Shown: piece after piece, positions 49,229-60,608 of the stretch | Numbering within the stretch: the first letter of the stretch is position 1 | How the letters are laid out: every line of letters begins with the position of its first letter | Assembly: GCA_029204225.1 (NCBI GenBank) | Contig: CM055102.1 | Span: 27,811,345 to 27,875,344 of the forward strand | Length of the DNA: 64,000 nt | Direction of reading: 5' to 3' | Source of the DNA: Diphasiastrum complanatum | Lineage: Eukaryota; Streptophyta; Lycopodiopsida; Lycopodiales; Lycopodiaceae | Notes under the pieces: model-generated | The model's input: the letters and a program-made list of their open reading frames with translations, nothing else | What the model was told of the DNA's origin: nothing | Databases searched by the model: none | Made by a program: the position numbers and the translations under genes

Positions 49229-49745
49229 TTATCTGAAATCCGAGCATGACGCTTCTACCATCCTCGTGATAATGCCGCAGAGAATCTTGTTCGAAGATTC
49301 TGCTTGTCCATTGCAACATGGGTAATAGAGTGTGCTCTTCCTATGGACAACCAGATACGAGGACAACAGGTGAGTGATAGTTTCATTGAAAAAATGAGTT
49401 CCGCGATCACTCACAAGTTCCAATGGGCACCCAAAAAGTATTAAGATATTTTCATACAAGAATTTAGCAATGGAGTTGGCGTCAGCCTTCCTCACTGCTT
49501 TGGCTTCGACCCATTTGGTTAGGTAGTCGGTGGCTACAATGATGTAACGAGCTTGGGAGCCACGCGTAGCCGGACGAATAGGGGCCGACATAGTCTATGC
49601 CCCATTTCTCAAATAGCATCTCGGCCAAGATAGGTCGTAACGACATTCTATCCTTTTCCTGGGTTCGGTTGAACCATTGGCACACGTCACACCTTTTAAC
49701 ACCACATATAAATTGTGAAAGATTGCCTTCCCATCCTTTTCAAGG
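49229..49745 (-). pseudogene. Gypsy C integrase
   Basis: CDVCQWFNRTQ is the end of the H2C2 zinc-binding domain. FEKWGIDYVGP holds the first catalytic Asp, YIIVATDYLTKWVEAKAV follows, LVSDRGTHF the second Asp and NGQAESSNK the Glu, so D-D-E is intact, although one frameshift separates the zinc region from the core near 49590. The domain ends at MVEAS, where the normal continuation (an LWAYRT-like run) is missing. It would insert element cDNA into the chromosome. Confidence 0.88.
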
Positions 49746-49818
49746 CCTTGTTGAGCTTCTTGACGCTCTTTGATACCTTCGGACTCAACTGTGCAATGGG
49801 GACGGGAGCTTTTCCTTT

Positions 49819-50721
49819 TTAAAAGCCTCCAGATGGAGGATCCAAAGTGATAGGCTCCTTTCCCTTGGCACGCCTCGGTGAATCTGATCGATGATCGGCG
49901 GTTGGGTCCTTCACCATCTTGATGCTATTGTCCCATAGTGAGACTTCTAGCTTGTATAGAGCCTCATCCTCAGCCAGGTCCCAATCTATACATTCTCGTA
50001 AGAGATCGTTTACGGTTATTGGGACACTAGTCGTAGATCCTTCTGATACCGTCTCCGTTCGACCTACTACAACATTGCCTTGGGGGGTTATGTTGTTTCT
50101 ATGAGATCTTCGTTCACTAGAGACCTTCGTGGATCTGGTGCTTCTGGATCTTGGGGCAGACTTGAAACGGTGTGGTTCAACGTAGCGGAGGAAATATTCA
50201 TCCTCGTACTCACAACCTTCCTCCAAGGTAAACACCTGAGGAACTTCTATTTCCTTCTCACTGCAGATTCCTTGCAGTGGTTCTTGGGGTATAGCCTCTA
50301 GGCTCATCATAAAAAGAGATACGGAATCTTGATGGCCTTCGCTGGATTCCTTCGTTTGTTCTACTCGTCTCTTCAGCGGAATGTCGTCTTCGTCGGAGAA
50401 AGCGTCTACGGCAGACCTTCGCTTTGGCAATTGTTCAGTAGATGTGACATCAAACTACAAGCAATCCACCGTAGCTAAGGCTTCGGTCCAGTTTACTAAA
50501 TCAGTTTGCAAATCGTCACGTATGACAATTCTCCTCCAACGACGTCCGTCATCTGACTCCTCATCAGAGTGGTTTGTTGTGGCAAAGCTGGCAACCATGG
50601 CTCTTTCATCGGTCGGTTTTGTAATCCAGGTATCAAGATCGATCTTTACCGCAGACTCGCGATTCTGCAGGACGATACGATTCTGCCCCAATCGTGAAGC
50701 GCTTGCGACGTTCTGAGCCAC
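49819..50721 (-). pseudogene. Gypsy C unassigned frames (203 and 88 codons)
   Basis: The 203-codon frame (50430-49819) starts MPKRRSAVDAFSDEDDIPLK, is charged, and carries VNDLLRECIDWDLAEDEALY. It ends ITLDPPSGGF. The upstream 88-codon frame (50721-50455) reads VKIDLDTWITKPTDERAMV and ends at a stop. I recognise no protease or polymerase motif. They sit where protease and reverse transcriptase should be, so they could be an extra element-specific region. They may once have been one frame. Confidence 0.45.
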
Positions 50722-50882
50722 GATCTTCCCAATAGGACACTGTAGGATTGGGGGGTTCGGGCAAGTCCAAGGCTACAAAATCTAGCACGAATTGAATTCA
50801 TGCTATCTTGGTATGTACTTCCTTGCTATGCCTAATGGTTTCACACTTGATTGGTCAGCTAGTTAGATCGTAAAAGGGGCGC

Positions 50883-51491
50883 TTACCATATGAATAGGTC
50901 CCTATGTGTGGTATAGCTTGGAGGAGATGATCTTCGCTGATTTCTCTTGAAAACCCCCGATGCGTGATAGGGATAGTTACGTGTTTGGCATCTTTCTCCC
51001 ATCCCTCCTACTTGGTGGACTGGTTGTGATCCTTCGGCTCCTTCATCTGGCACCAGGTTGGTAGGGTGCGTCTCTGTTCTATCGTTGCTTGGTCCATCTA
51101 TGTATGTTTTCAATCCTTCCCAAAGGGTCGGATACGTTTTGAGCAAGGTGCCCAACGATAATCGGACATCTCCCCTTAATAGATCGACTAAAACAGCAGT
51201 ATGGTGCTTTTCCACATCCTTGCTATGGAAAGGGATCTCCATACCAAAATGCTCGTGTGCATTCTGTCTGGTCTCACGGATGAACTGCAGTAACCTTGGA
51301 TTCACTAGGGAATGGGGGGAAGCGTTGGGCCGTCGATCGTTTTCACCCTTAGGCCGACCCTTGTCATGCTCTAGGGGTGCCTCTCTGGCTTGATCTAAGG
51401 CTTCAGCCTCTCTTACCCATTCTTTCATGCGTCTAAAGTTCCCTTGTTCAACAGTGGGATTAGGGTATTCACCAACGACCCGATGAGCCAC
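50883..51491 (-). pseudogene. Gypsy C unassigned frame (about 200 codons)
   Basis: It contains LVNPRLLQFIRETRQNAHEH and VLVDLLRGDVRLSLGTLL, followed by a Pro/Gly-rich C-terminal part that is probably out of frame. It lies just after the zinc knuckles. It may be the gag C-terminal or spacer region; no domain is recognised. Confidence 0.4.
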
Positions 51492-51602
51492 TAACAGGTC
51501 CTGTAGTAGCGGATTTGGCTGGTTCTTTTTCTAATCATTTCTGCGCTCTAGTCTGGATGAATACAGGCATCGTAGATGCCTTGGGTTCTCCTACCACACT
51601 CA

Positions 51603-52215
51603 TTAGATGCAGAGCGGGGCGGAAACCTCTCCTTGCTTCTCCTTTCTCATTGGACACGTTAGGTATGGGTGTTCGTACCCACAATCTTGGCAAAGTGGCA
51701 CAAAATTGCCTTGCGACTTGTTAGGACACTCCACAATTCTATGATTCTCTCCACATCCATAACATTTGATGGGAGCTCTGAATCCGGTACCACGAAGTTG
51801 GTTCGCATGAATTGGTATCAATTCTCCGTTCGCTCCATCAATGCACTGGGACAGAGTCCGGTGCTTCTTCCTCTGGATAGTAGGATTCATCGGTCACTTC
51901 TACCATGTTCAACTGCTGAGCAGCCGGTTGCGGGTTTCTCACAACTAATCCTTGAGTTCTGGGGGGAATGGGAGGTAATGCCAGTCTAGGCGACGGTTGG
52001 GGTAAGGCACCTTGTCGTTGTGCCAATGGGGCGGGATTTGGCGTTGGGCGTGTAGCTTGGTTCCGTAGGTTGTATCGGCAGTCAGTCGTGTTGTGATTAC
52101 TCATATTGCAGATATGGCAATATCGCGCGGGCCGCTCTAACCTTTGTCGCAACTGCAGGCACTCGTTTCCTGTGTGATTGCCTGCGCAGTGTGGACTCTC
52201 TCCTAGGATAGGCAT
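51603..52215 (-). pseudogene. Gypsy C nucleocapsid region with three to four zinc knuckles
   Basis: In two overlapping frames lie CHICNMSNHNTTDC (52078-52119, C-x2-C-x4-H-x4-C), CYGCGENHRIVEC (51726-51764) and CQDCGYEHPYLTC (51654-51692), the last two with the tighter C-x2-C-x3-H-x4-C. Upstream, SPHCAGNHTGNEC (52159-52197) is the same motif lacking its first Cys. A Pro/Gln-rich linker separates the knuckles. Most gypsy gag proteins have one knuckle, so this is unusual. Confidence 0.75.
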
Positions 52216-52239
52216 GGGTGGGTCCTGTTTGCAAGCCTT

Positions 52240-53088
52240 TCAGCTTCTCTGGTCAACTGTCGTGGTAAGGTCGGTGGAGAGCTTTATAAATTGCTCATTG
52301 CTCTGGGTGTGCAACTGCTCTATGACGGATATGATCGTGTCTGTGCTATTTGCCGTAGAGGTGGAAGCATCATCATGAAGCTTAACCTTACACTTGGCTC
52401 TTCGTTCTTTTCGGCATCTTCTCTCATGGTCTGAGTTATCAGAGTCTGAGCTATTGCTTTCACTGTTGTCGATTCTCTTGATGGCATCTGCACAAGCCGT
52501 TTGAAAAGAGACGTACATGTCCCTTCTCTTCATTTGCTGCCTGATTCCCTTGGGTAGTCCTGCTATGAACCATGTCAGGACGCTATGGTATGGGGCACTC
52601 TCAGGGTCGCATCCACCACGTAATCTCTTGATCCGTTCTCTTGTTCTTCTTGTCCATGCGGATACATCCTAATTGCGAGAAGGGATCGGAAAGAAAGCGG
52701 GTGGTCTTGAAACGAGTGATAAACTCGGCTTGTAAGATATTCCAATCGTCCCGTTCGTCCTGCTCCAAATTGAAATACCAATCCTTTGCAGTATCGGTTA
52801 GGCACAGATTGAAGTATTTTAACAGCTATTGTGGGTTGTCGTCTCCATAGGCTTTACACGCCTGGGTGTAAATTTGCAAGAATCGTCGTGGATCTCCCTT
52901 CCATCAAACCTTGGAAGGTCGATTTTAGGGAAGTTCCTGACGGCATAAGGTACGAAAGGCCTAGGATTGTTCATCGGTGGTGGATCTACGTCAACATATT
53001 CGTGATGTATTTCGATAGGTACGTTGATGAATTCCTCGAGATCAAGAGAATCCAGGGTTGATAATCTCCTACTGGATCTGAGATGCAC
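52240..53088 (-). pseudogene. Gypsy C gag capsid region
   Basis: NFPKIDLPRFDG opens the capsid. After a shift near 52912 it continues GDPRRFLQIYTQACKAYGDD, then a TAG, then AKDWYFNLEQDE and LQAEFITRFKTTRF, matching the retrotransposon gag domain. The downstream MKRRDMYVSFQTACADAIKR and an acidic Ser-rich stretch (52240-52533) lead to the knuckles. Confidence 0.7.
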
Positions 53089-53975
53089 ACATCAAAATGG
53101 AGGGTGTGACTATTTCTTTTTTTGGTGTTTTTTTGTTTTCTTTTTCTCAGATATTTTTGTAGATCTTTTCTATTATATGGCGATCAAAGGATGGATCGAG
53201 ATGTGGATCAAAACCAAAATGATATCGAAATGAGATCAAGATCAAATCGGGATCAAACAAAAAATTGGATGGAGGGAAAATAAGTGTTTGTAAATTGTGA
53301 ATGCATGATTAACAAAAACAACAAGCATTCATCATCCACAAGAATCACACACAAGGAAAAAAGGAGGGCCTTTGCAAACAGGAGGTAGGAAGGAGGAGAT
53401 ACTCTCTCTCTCTTAGCTCTATTCTTCTCAATTGAAAAAGTGGCTACAAAATGGTGTCACATGCCCTTGTATAGACATTCCTAGGGTTAGGGTTTTTGGT
53501 TCACCCAAAACCACATGCCATAGCAACTTGACTTTACAAAGTTTATGAAACAAAATTCTATTTTAACTTTGGGTCCCTTTTCATTTTGAGCCCATTTGAG
53601 AGTTGATCTACCTCTGATTCTCGCGCCATAGGCTTACGAGTACAATGTACCTTCTACGGGTGTCTGACATTACATTCCAGGTAGAGTTGATTATTTAGCC
53701 GACTCGGCCATGCTTTTATTCCCATAGCCGTAAAACATGGTAGTGAGGCATTGGGCTTTGTTTTTGCTTGATGGCCGGTCCGCTACTTGTCGACTTCTCA
53801 GGTATTGGTGCTCTTGGTAAATCTAGATTCTGGAGCTCCTTTATCTGTGATTTGTCGACGCTCTCCTTTGTAATTTGGTGGCTCGACTCCACTTTCCGAT
53901 ATCCTTTATGCGCTTGTGATAGCTGGAATCGGTTAGAAGAATCTTCACTAGAATCTTTTAACAGAGTGACTCATA
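53089..53975. other. Non-coding left flank of gypsy D
   Basis: No supported frame. It may be leader or LTR sequence of gypsy C, since GAGATCAAGATC-like words occur just upstream of its gag. Confidence 0.4.
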
Positions 53976-53980
53976 GGGTA
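53976..53980. other. Target-site duplication of gypsy D, left
   Basis: GGGTA, identical to 58180-58184 beyond the right LTR. Confidence 0.95.
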
Positions 53981-54431
53981 AGTTATGGACTCGGCTCATT
54001 ACATTCGCCATGTCCATTTACATTTACTTTACTTTATGCATAGGCAGGCTTTGAGCCCTTTTTTATTCATTATTTGACATTTAGACTATATGGTTGGCCT
54101 TGGGCCCTATTATTGACATTTAGACCATATTATTGGCCTTGGGCCCTATGATTCACTATATTGGTTATTTGGTCATATTATTGAGAGTGGGGGCCTTCTT
54201 GGAGGGCGCACTATTTTCCCTCTCAGTTTGGCCCTAGCCACTGGAAGCTTCCTTTTAGGGCTTCCTCTTCGCTATAAGTAGGGATTCTGTGTCATTTGTT
54301 ACTTGGCTTATGATATGATCTCCTTCTTTAGTCTCTTTAAGCTTTCTCTCTCCTGCTTTCTAGGGTTAAGTCTTGCTTATGTGATGCTTTCATAGACTAA
54401 ATCTAGATCAGCCGTGGCTACGTTCATAACT
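53981..54431 (+). repeat. 5' LTR of gypsy D (451 bp)
   Basis: The boundaries are fixed by the target duplication, by the primer site that follows and by comparison with the 3' LTR. The TATA-like TATAAGTA at 54273-54280 probably starts element transcription. Confidence 0.95.
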
Positions 54432-54443
54432 TGGTATCAGAGC
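54432..54443 (+). other. Primer binding site of gypsy D
   Basis: TGGTATCAGAGC is the exact complement of the plant initiator tRNA-Met 3' end and abuts the LTR. Confidence 0.95.
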
Positions 54444-55451
54444 ACTTTCCTGAGCATCTCCATTCAGCAGATTTTTCTCTCACAGGAGGGCGCCCATCTT
54501 CAGCTTGGATCTTCACCATTTTTCAGCCGGATCTTCAGCATTTCTTCACACTTGTCTTGCAGATTTTCACGACGGATCGGAGGAGGACAGGCGCCCACTT
54601 ACTGCCCATTTCTAGCGCCCTCTTGCTGGCTGCCTACTGCTGCATTTTCAGCCTTTTTCCTCCCCTATTTTGGGCGCCCTACTGCCTCCTATTTGCTGCC
54701 CTATTGGGCGCCCTCATGCTTGCTGACCAGCACCCTACTGCTCCTTCCTTTGCTGAAAATTTCCGCTTTTTGCTGCCCCTATTCGCCACCTTCCATCAGC
54801 CACTCCTAGCGCCCTACCAACCCATCTTTTTGATCCAATTTTTTTTCGCCGTTTACTACCTCTCTTGGACGCCGACACTCCACCATAGCTGGCGTCCTAC
54901 ATCCGCCTCAGCTCACCCTCCTACACTGCTGTCTGTGTTCGCAACCCTACCCCGGACAATAGACAATAGAAACACGCCTAGATGCTTAGAAAGCCACTCC
55001 CACCCAACTTCATCGCGCATCGGGATTGCTCCCCGTCTTTATCGCAAACTTTTTTTTGACCCTTGAAGGGCGATCTCTGATTTTTTAGCCTTGTTTCCTC
55101 GCTGCCCATACCTCCTTTTTGTTATCACTTCCTTTCCTTGGCTGCTCCCTTTCCAGCCCCATAGTCCATTATTGTTTCCCATACTTTTACCCACCGTTTA
55201 CTCCACGTTGTCGGGCCCTTAGCATCTTTTTTGGAGGCTGCCCGGTACCTTGACATATCGCCGCTATTTTTCAGCTCACTTCCGGTTGCGGTTACGAGGT
55301 ATTTCTTACTTAGTTGTCCTTTCCGTTCATCTTACATCGCGAGTTCTATTGTGTCTTTTCATTGGCGTGCCTGTTGTGACGACTTATGTCCTCTCCTTCA
55401 GTTCGTCCAATTGTTTAGCACATTTCTTTTCTCGCTTACTTTTTCTTCCTC
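54444..55451 (+). other. Leader of gypsy D
   Basis: About 1 kb, rich in pyrimidines and GCGCCC words. It lies between the primer site and the gag start. Long frames here lack family features. Confidence 0.6.
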
Positions 55452-55665
55452 ATGGCTAGCTCACCCACTACACCTGCGAGTCATTCCGGACCTTTAGACG
55501 AACAGTTTGCTGATATGCGTGACTCTCTTACTCTCCTCAGTAGTCGTTTCGACCAAATGATGACCGGTTTTACCACTCTACAGACCGGCTTTGCCACTAT
55601 GCAGTCACAGATTGATTCCTTACAGCCACATGGACCTGGCAAAGCCCCTGTTCATTCATCATTTG
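55452..55665 (+). pseudogene. Gypsy D gag, N-terminal remnant
   Basis: MASSPTTPASHSGPLDEQF starts a coiled-coil-like stretch (SRFDQMMTGFTTLQTGF, MQSQIDSLQ) typical of chromovirus gag N-termini. It is cut near 55660, and the sequence passes directly, out of frame, into the RNase H region. Capsid core and zinc knuckle are absent. Confidence 0.75.
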
Positions 55666-57262
55666 GGTCTCCATTTGGACTTCTGATTGTCAGTTCGCCT
55701 TTGACACTCTTCGTCGTGCTGTTGAGGAGGCCTCTGTCCTGTGTTTACCACAGTTTGATCAGAAATTTATTGTTGAGACCGATGCTAGTAATGTTGGTTT
55801 GGGTGCCTTGCTTCGTCAATCTCAGTGTATTATTGCTTATGAGTCGCGTCGTTTACGCTCTTATGAGCAATGTTATTCTGTCCATGAGAAAGAGCTTCTT
55901 GCCATTATCTATGCTCTTAAGAAGTGGCGCCATTACCTGTACCGTGTTCCTTTTGATATCATTACTGATCATCGGTCCTTATGTTATCTCTTCTCCCAGC
56001 GTGATCTTAGTGATCGTCAGTTTCGTTGGTTGCAATTTCTACAATCTTTTGATTTTTCTATTTTGTATCGTCCTGGTCGTGCTAACACTGCTGCTGACGC
56101 ATTGTCTAGACTTCCTGCTTTATTGAATTCCCTTGTTGCCACGATCCCTTCCTGGTTTGATGATCTTCCATCTGCTTATCTTACATGTTCTGATTTTCGT
56201 GATGTTTATAGTTCTGCTCCACCTATGTCGTCTTCACCTCATCAGGCTTATTCCATTGTTGACCACCGTCTTTATCATTATGGTTCTCTTTGTATTCCTA
56301 GTTCTTTGGGTATCCGTTCTCAGTTGTTGTCGGATGCTCATTCGTCCCCAGTTGGGGGTCATTTTGGTTTTCAGAAGTCTTATGCTCGTCTTAAGGATCA
56401 TTTCTATTGGCCATCCCTTAGGAAAGAGCTTGTTGTACTTATTCGTACCTGTCCTTTCTGCTTACGTAATAAGTACTCCCGTGCTAAGTCCGCTGGTTTG
56501 CTTCAAAGTTGGCCTATTCCTCACCGCCAGTGGACTGATATTTCTATGGACTTCATCATTGGCCTTCCCCGCACCCGTCGTGGTCACGATTCATGTATGG
56601 TGGTAGTTGACAGGTTCTCGAAACAGGCACATTTCATACCCATCCGCAGTACTATCACAGCAGAGCAGTGTGCACGCTTGTTCCTTTCAGAGATATTTCG
56701 CCTACATGGGTTTCCTCGTACTATCCTTTTTGATCAGAATAGTAAGTTTACATCATTGTTCTGGACAGAGCTTATGCATATATTGGATGTACAGCTTTTT
56801 ATGGGGTCTGCTTATCATTCTACTTCTGATGGGCAGTCTGAGGTCCTTAACAGGATCCTTGAGGATTATTTGCGCCATTTTGTTACTCCTTCAGGGAAGA
56901 ATTGGGATCAGCACTTATGTTTGGCAGAGTATAGCTATAACAGCTCTGTTAGTACCAACACCGGCGTTGCACCATTTTTATTATCTCATGGTTATGCACC
57001 TCTTTTACCTGGTATTCCTCTTCCTCCCGAGGATACACCTGTGACACTGTCTTCATTTCTATCATGTGCTCGCGAGCTTATTCTCCAGGCCAGTTCCCAT
57101 TTGCAGCAGGTCCAGCAGCGTTATCAGGCTTCAGTTGATCGTCATCGACATCATGTTGAGTTTCATGTTGGTGATATGGTATATCTACGCCTACGGTTTG
57201 CACGTCATCATTTTATTCAGGGCCATGCTTCTACTAAGAAGCTTGCACCACGTTATATGGGC
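55666..57262 (+). pseudogene. Gypsy D RNase H and integrase
   Basis: WTSDCQFAFDTLRRAVEEA marks the end of the polymerase. RNase H has D in VETDASNVGLGA, E in EKELLAI, D in ITDHRSL and D in ADALSRL, all four catalytic residues. The integrase follows with VGGHFGFQKSY...CPFCLRNK (zinc), ISMDFIIGLP, ILFDQNSKFTS and DGQSEVLNR (D-D-E), and VGDMVYLRL. The frame is open from about 55663 to 57262, where one base is lost. Open for over 500 codons, this half looks recently functional. Confidence 0.93.
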
Positions 57263-57684
57263 CTTATTGTATATTGGAGGTTCTTAGTCCAGTTACATAT
57301 CGTCTTCAGCTTCCTGCTTCCACACGTGCCTGTGATATATTCCATGTCAGTTTATTACGTGCTGCTATTGAGGATGATGCTCCTCGTGATGCTGAGTTTC
57401 CTACTGCACCGGATCTCTTTCCTTTATTACCTGCTGCTATCCTTCAGGTGCGTTTGCATCATAGTCGACGCCGCCGGCAGATTCAGTTCCTAGTCCAGTG
57501 AGATGGTCGTCCTGCTGAGGAGGCCACATGGGAGCCTATTGATGTCTTTTATCATACACCGTCACTTGCAGATCAGGCTCGTGCTCTTGCCGCACTTGTT
57601 GATTCCTCTACATCAGCTGTTGCTCCAGTTGTTACTACACCAGATGTTCTTCCAGTTGATCCTCCAGGGCTTGTTGTTACTTGA
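57263..57684 (+). pseudogene. Gypsy D integrase C-terminus and chromodomain-like end
   Basis: After a one-base shift the frame reads LEVLSPVTYRLQLPA, FHVSLLR, then a TGA at 57499-57501 in place of the Trp expected in a Q-W-x-G run, then RPAEEATWEPIDVF, the signature end of a chromovirus chromodomain, which guides insertion to chromatin marks. It stops at 57682-57684. Confidence 0.85.
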
Positions 57685-57716
57685 TCCAGTCCTTTATGGC
57701 AGTTGGGTCTTATTTT

Positions 57717-57728
57717 TGTGTCGGGGAG
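57717..57728 (+). other. Polypurine tract of gypsy D
   Basis: TGTGTCGGGGAG directly before the 3' LTR. Short, with a C interruption. Confidence 0.7.
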
Positions 57729-58179
57729 AGTTATGGACTCGGCTCATTACATTCGCCATGTCCATTTACATTTACTTTACTTTATGCATAGGCAGGCTTT
57801 GGGCCCTTTTTTATTCATTATTTGACATTTAGACTATATGGTTGGCCTTGGGCCCTATTATTGACATTTAGACCATATTATTGGCCTTGGGCCCTATGAT
57901 TCACTATATTGGTTATTTGGTCATATTATTGAGAGTGGGGGCCTTCTTGGAGGGCGCACTATTTTCTCTCTCAGTTTGGCCCTAGCCACTGGAAGCTTCC
58001 TTTTAGGGCTTCCTCTTCGCTATAAGTAGGGATTCTGTGTCATTTGTTACTTGGCTTATGATATGATCTCCTTCTTTAGTCTCTTTAAGCTTTCTCTCTC
58101 CTGCTTTCTAGGGTTAAGTCTTGCTTATGTGATGCTTTCATAGACTAAATCTAGATCAGCCGTGGCTACGTTCATAACT
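57729..58179 (+). repeat. 3' LTR of gypsy D (451 bp)
   Basis: It differs from the 5' LTR only by TTGGGCCC for TTGAGCCC and TTTTCTCTC for TTTTCCCTC. Confidence 0.95.
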
Positions 58180-58184
58180 GGGTA
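58180..58184. other. Target-site duplication of gypsy D, right
   Basis: GGGTA, matching 53976-53980. Confidence 0.95.
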
Positions 58185-59090
58185 CCACCCTCGTCCCCCG
58201 CCAAAGACCTGTGACCCGCTTGGTCACCCCCGACTACTTGTCGGCTAGCATCTCGTCACTGACGGCTAGGATCTCAACGATCATTATTCACCGCATCTCT
58301 GACAGCTTGTCATGCGGTTACACCGGGTAACTGTTGTGACACACCGGTCCCAGCTCGAGACAGATGTCTACTCCGGTCGCTGGCCTTTGACGATTGTCGG
58401 CCGCAGGCCCTCAAGTGACAGGTCGTGCCGAGGTCATATTAGAGCGAGATCGGGCTCTAACAGTTTCAGTCCAAGTCCATACTTCGACTCCCCACATTCT
58501 TCGCAATGCCAAACTTCGGTACTAATTTTTGTTGCAACATAAAAAAAAGGCAACATGTATGAAAGTTGTGAACAAGAAACTCCTATACCTCGTACACAAC
58601 TTGTCGCAAATTCCTTTTAGCATGAGTTCCTTCCATGATCCATGAGCCCCTCCCCCACCCTTGACTAATCTATATACTTGGACGTAACATGTTACCATCC
58701 TGCACATACATGACCAAACCACCATCTCATGTAGACTTCACAGTTGTCTTTATTCTCTTTATCATTGCCAATGGCCATTAAGGATATTTAGGCCAGATTT
58801 CTCATACATACTATCGATATTGTATCCGTTGTTTGGCTGCTCCCCTTAAAACCGCTCCAATATCTAGTTTCCAATTCACGCGGTGTATCAACATCATGTA
58901 CTCAATCTACAAAACTAGTGACCCAACAGGCTAAACTACCGTACCATCATGATTGGTCATGTCATTGCTAAGCTCTATGGGACCGTTATTTAGATTGTAC
59001 TGAGCAACAAGATTGAGATTCAATAATTACATGCCATAGGATACGTATGCTTCAAGGAGCACCACTCCACCACAAACCATGTACTTACAT
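58185..59090. other. Right flank of gypsy D, non-coding
   Basis: A GC-richer stretch to about 58510 (continuing the interrupted host repeat), then AT-rich. No supported gene. Confidence 0.45.
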
Positions 59091-59720
59091 TCAAGGCATT
59101 GATTTGAGGCAACGAGACATAGAAGGGTGAAAGAGTATTTTTGCTTTGTCTACTTCAAGCAAGCTATTAATTTCATATTGCATCACATTCTTATCCAGAG
59201 GTTGGTGAACTCCGTTTTTCATCAAACAATATAATGGTTGTCCTTGCATTACAAAAGAGAGTGTGACGAGATGTTTCAGATCACACAAAGGCACATCCGA
59301 GACAGTCATCAACACTATTAGGGTGAAGCAAGGGTGCGGTCACTCCCAGTTTATTTGGTCTACACTCTAATAGTTGGGAATGGCTACTGGTCAATGTGGT
59401 GGGTCATGGTCTCAAGCTCAGGGATATATTGATATCTACTCTACTAGATGCAAATGATGTAGTTCTTGTCTATACATCTAAAGAGGGGTTTGTAGCATTC
59501 TGTTGACTATATTTTGATAATAAAGCAAGAGGATTGGACGTATATGTAAAGAAAATCCAAATAATGGCTTTCAATACATCTCAACCTTTCATACAAAGAT
59601 AGACTCCTGTATTGGATGGTCAGCCATTGGTGATAGTCTCCTTTTATACATACTTGGAAATACAACTCACGAGTCACAATTTAGCCTGGAAGAAGAACTA
59701 CCACTTGATAGGATAAGGAC
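59091..59720 (+). pseudogene. LINE (non-LTR) reverse transcriptase relic
   Basis: Broken plus-strand frames read SETVINTIRVKQGCGHSQF, where plant LINEs have a V-K-Q-G-C-P-L-S-P run. Then comes GLKLRDILISTLLDANDVVL, with ANDV for the catalytic Y/A-DD, and VSFYTYLEIQLTSHNLAW, matching the F-x-Y-L-G region. The order and spacing are those of the LINE polymerase. Many stops and the lost first catalytic position show an old dead copy. No poly(A) end was placed. Confidence 0.65.
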
Positions 59721-60608
59721 AATGTCCCTAGTCAACATGGACAAGTGTTACTTTAGGCAACATATGCGAGATGTAAGTCTCAATTGCGTGACACTTTGAT
59801 CAATGACACAACTAAGAATGGGGAAAAGGCATCGTGTGGCTTAATTTATTTAATGAGGCTTGTTTCTTATATCTTCAAGTTTCTTGTTAGGTATGATACA
59901 TGGCAAGTCTTCAGTTCCACACCAAATTATTGTACTTGAGGTCACTATACCCTCCCTGTACGTGGAGGTTATTATTTAGTTGATCATTGACCTTCAAACA
60001 ATCATGGCCTTTGCATACACAAAGGTGGTCAACATAGGTATTCATGGTGGGCACTCACATCATCCGAATAGCTTCATGAGCACAGACATCACTTATATTC
60101 CAATTCCCAACCTTTACGTCTACCAGATTCATGACCTACACTTTTTTTGTTTGGCACATTTTGCTCTAATTCGTGCAAAGCCACTGTTGAATAGAAACGC
60201 ATGGAACAACTTGTTAGTTGACATTTTTATTATGGTCTTGGGTCTCCAATGGATCCAACGGAGATTAATGAGTTAATCTATTTCTTTTATCCCCTATAAA
60301 AAAACAACCACCTTGAGGACCTAGAAACAATTGAGGGAATCTTATTTCATTGGTGAGCAGAAATTTCATAGATTACACCCACCTTTTGCATCGTTCCAAT
60401 TTCCAGCAATGGAAATGCTTAACAAGTTCTGGAGAACCAAGATGAAAAGGAAGCATTATAAAATTTTAATCCATATCACACAATTCTTATTTATTGCCCA
60501 AAACATACAGTATTGATCCTTAGGCATGCAAAAGAGGTTAATCTCCCAAATCTATGGGCATAACTTTCCACTTGCCATTTCATGGTGTCTTGCCCCAAGT
60601 AGAGTGAT
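59721..60608. other. Non-coding, possibly LINE 3' part
   Basis: No frame with clear resemblance. Confidence 0.4.

Larger units (their letters stand above)
49229..53088 (-). mobile_element. Gypsy C: degenerate Ty3/gypsy without recognisable RT
   Basis: Minus-strand order is gag capsid, several zinc knuckles, three unassigned frames, integrase. No LTR, primer site or reverse transcriptase/RNase H could be found between 49.7 and 51.5 kb, so either an internal deletion or a rearrangement has occurred. It ends abruptly at 49226, inside the integrase. Confidence 0.75.
53981..58179 (+). mobile_element. Gypsy D: young, internally deleted chromovirus
   Basis: Both LTRs are 451 bp with two differences, flanked by a perfect GGGTA duplication. 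The internal part is only 3.3 kb: leader, start of gag, then RNase H, integrase and a chromodomain-like end. Most of gag, the protease and the reverse transcriptase are missing. LTR termini are AGTTATG...CATAACT, not TG...CA. Confidence 0.95.

Noticed and set aside
54414-55066. Long frames (131 and 211 codons) in the gypsy D leader
   Set aside because: They lie before the gag start in pyrimidine-rich untranslated leader and have no family motif.
56133-57044. Hydrophobic frames resembling membrane proteins inside gypsy D
   Set aside because: Out-of-frame shadows of the RNase H-integrase frame.
58312-58542. 76-codon frame in the right flank of gypsy D
   Set aside because: GC-rich repeat flank with no recognisable motif.
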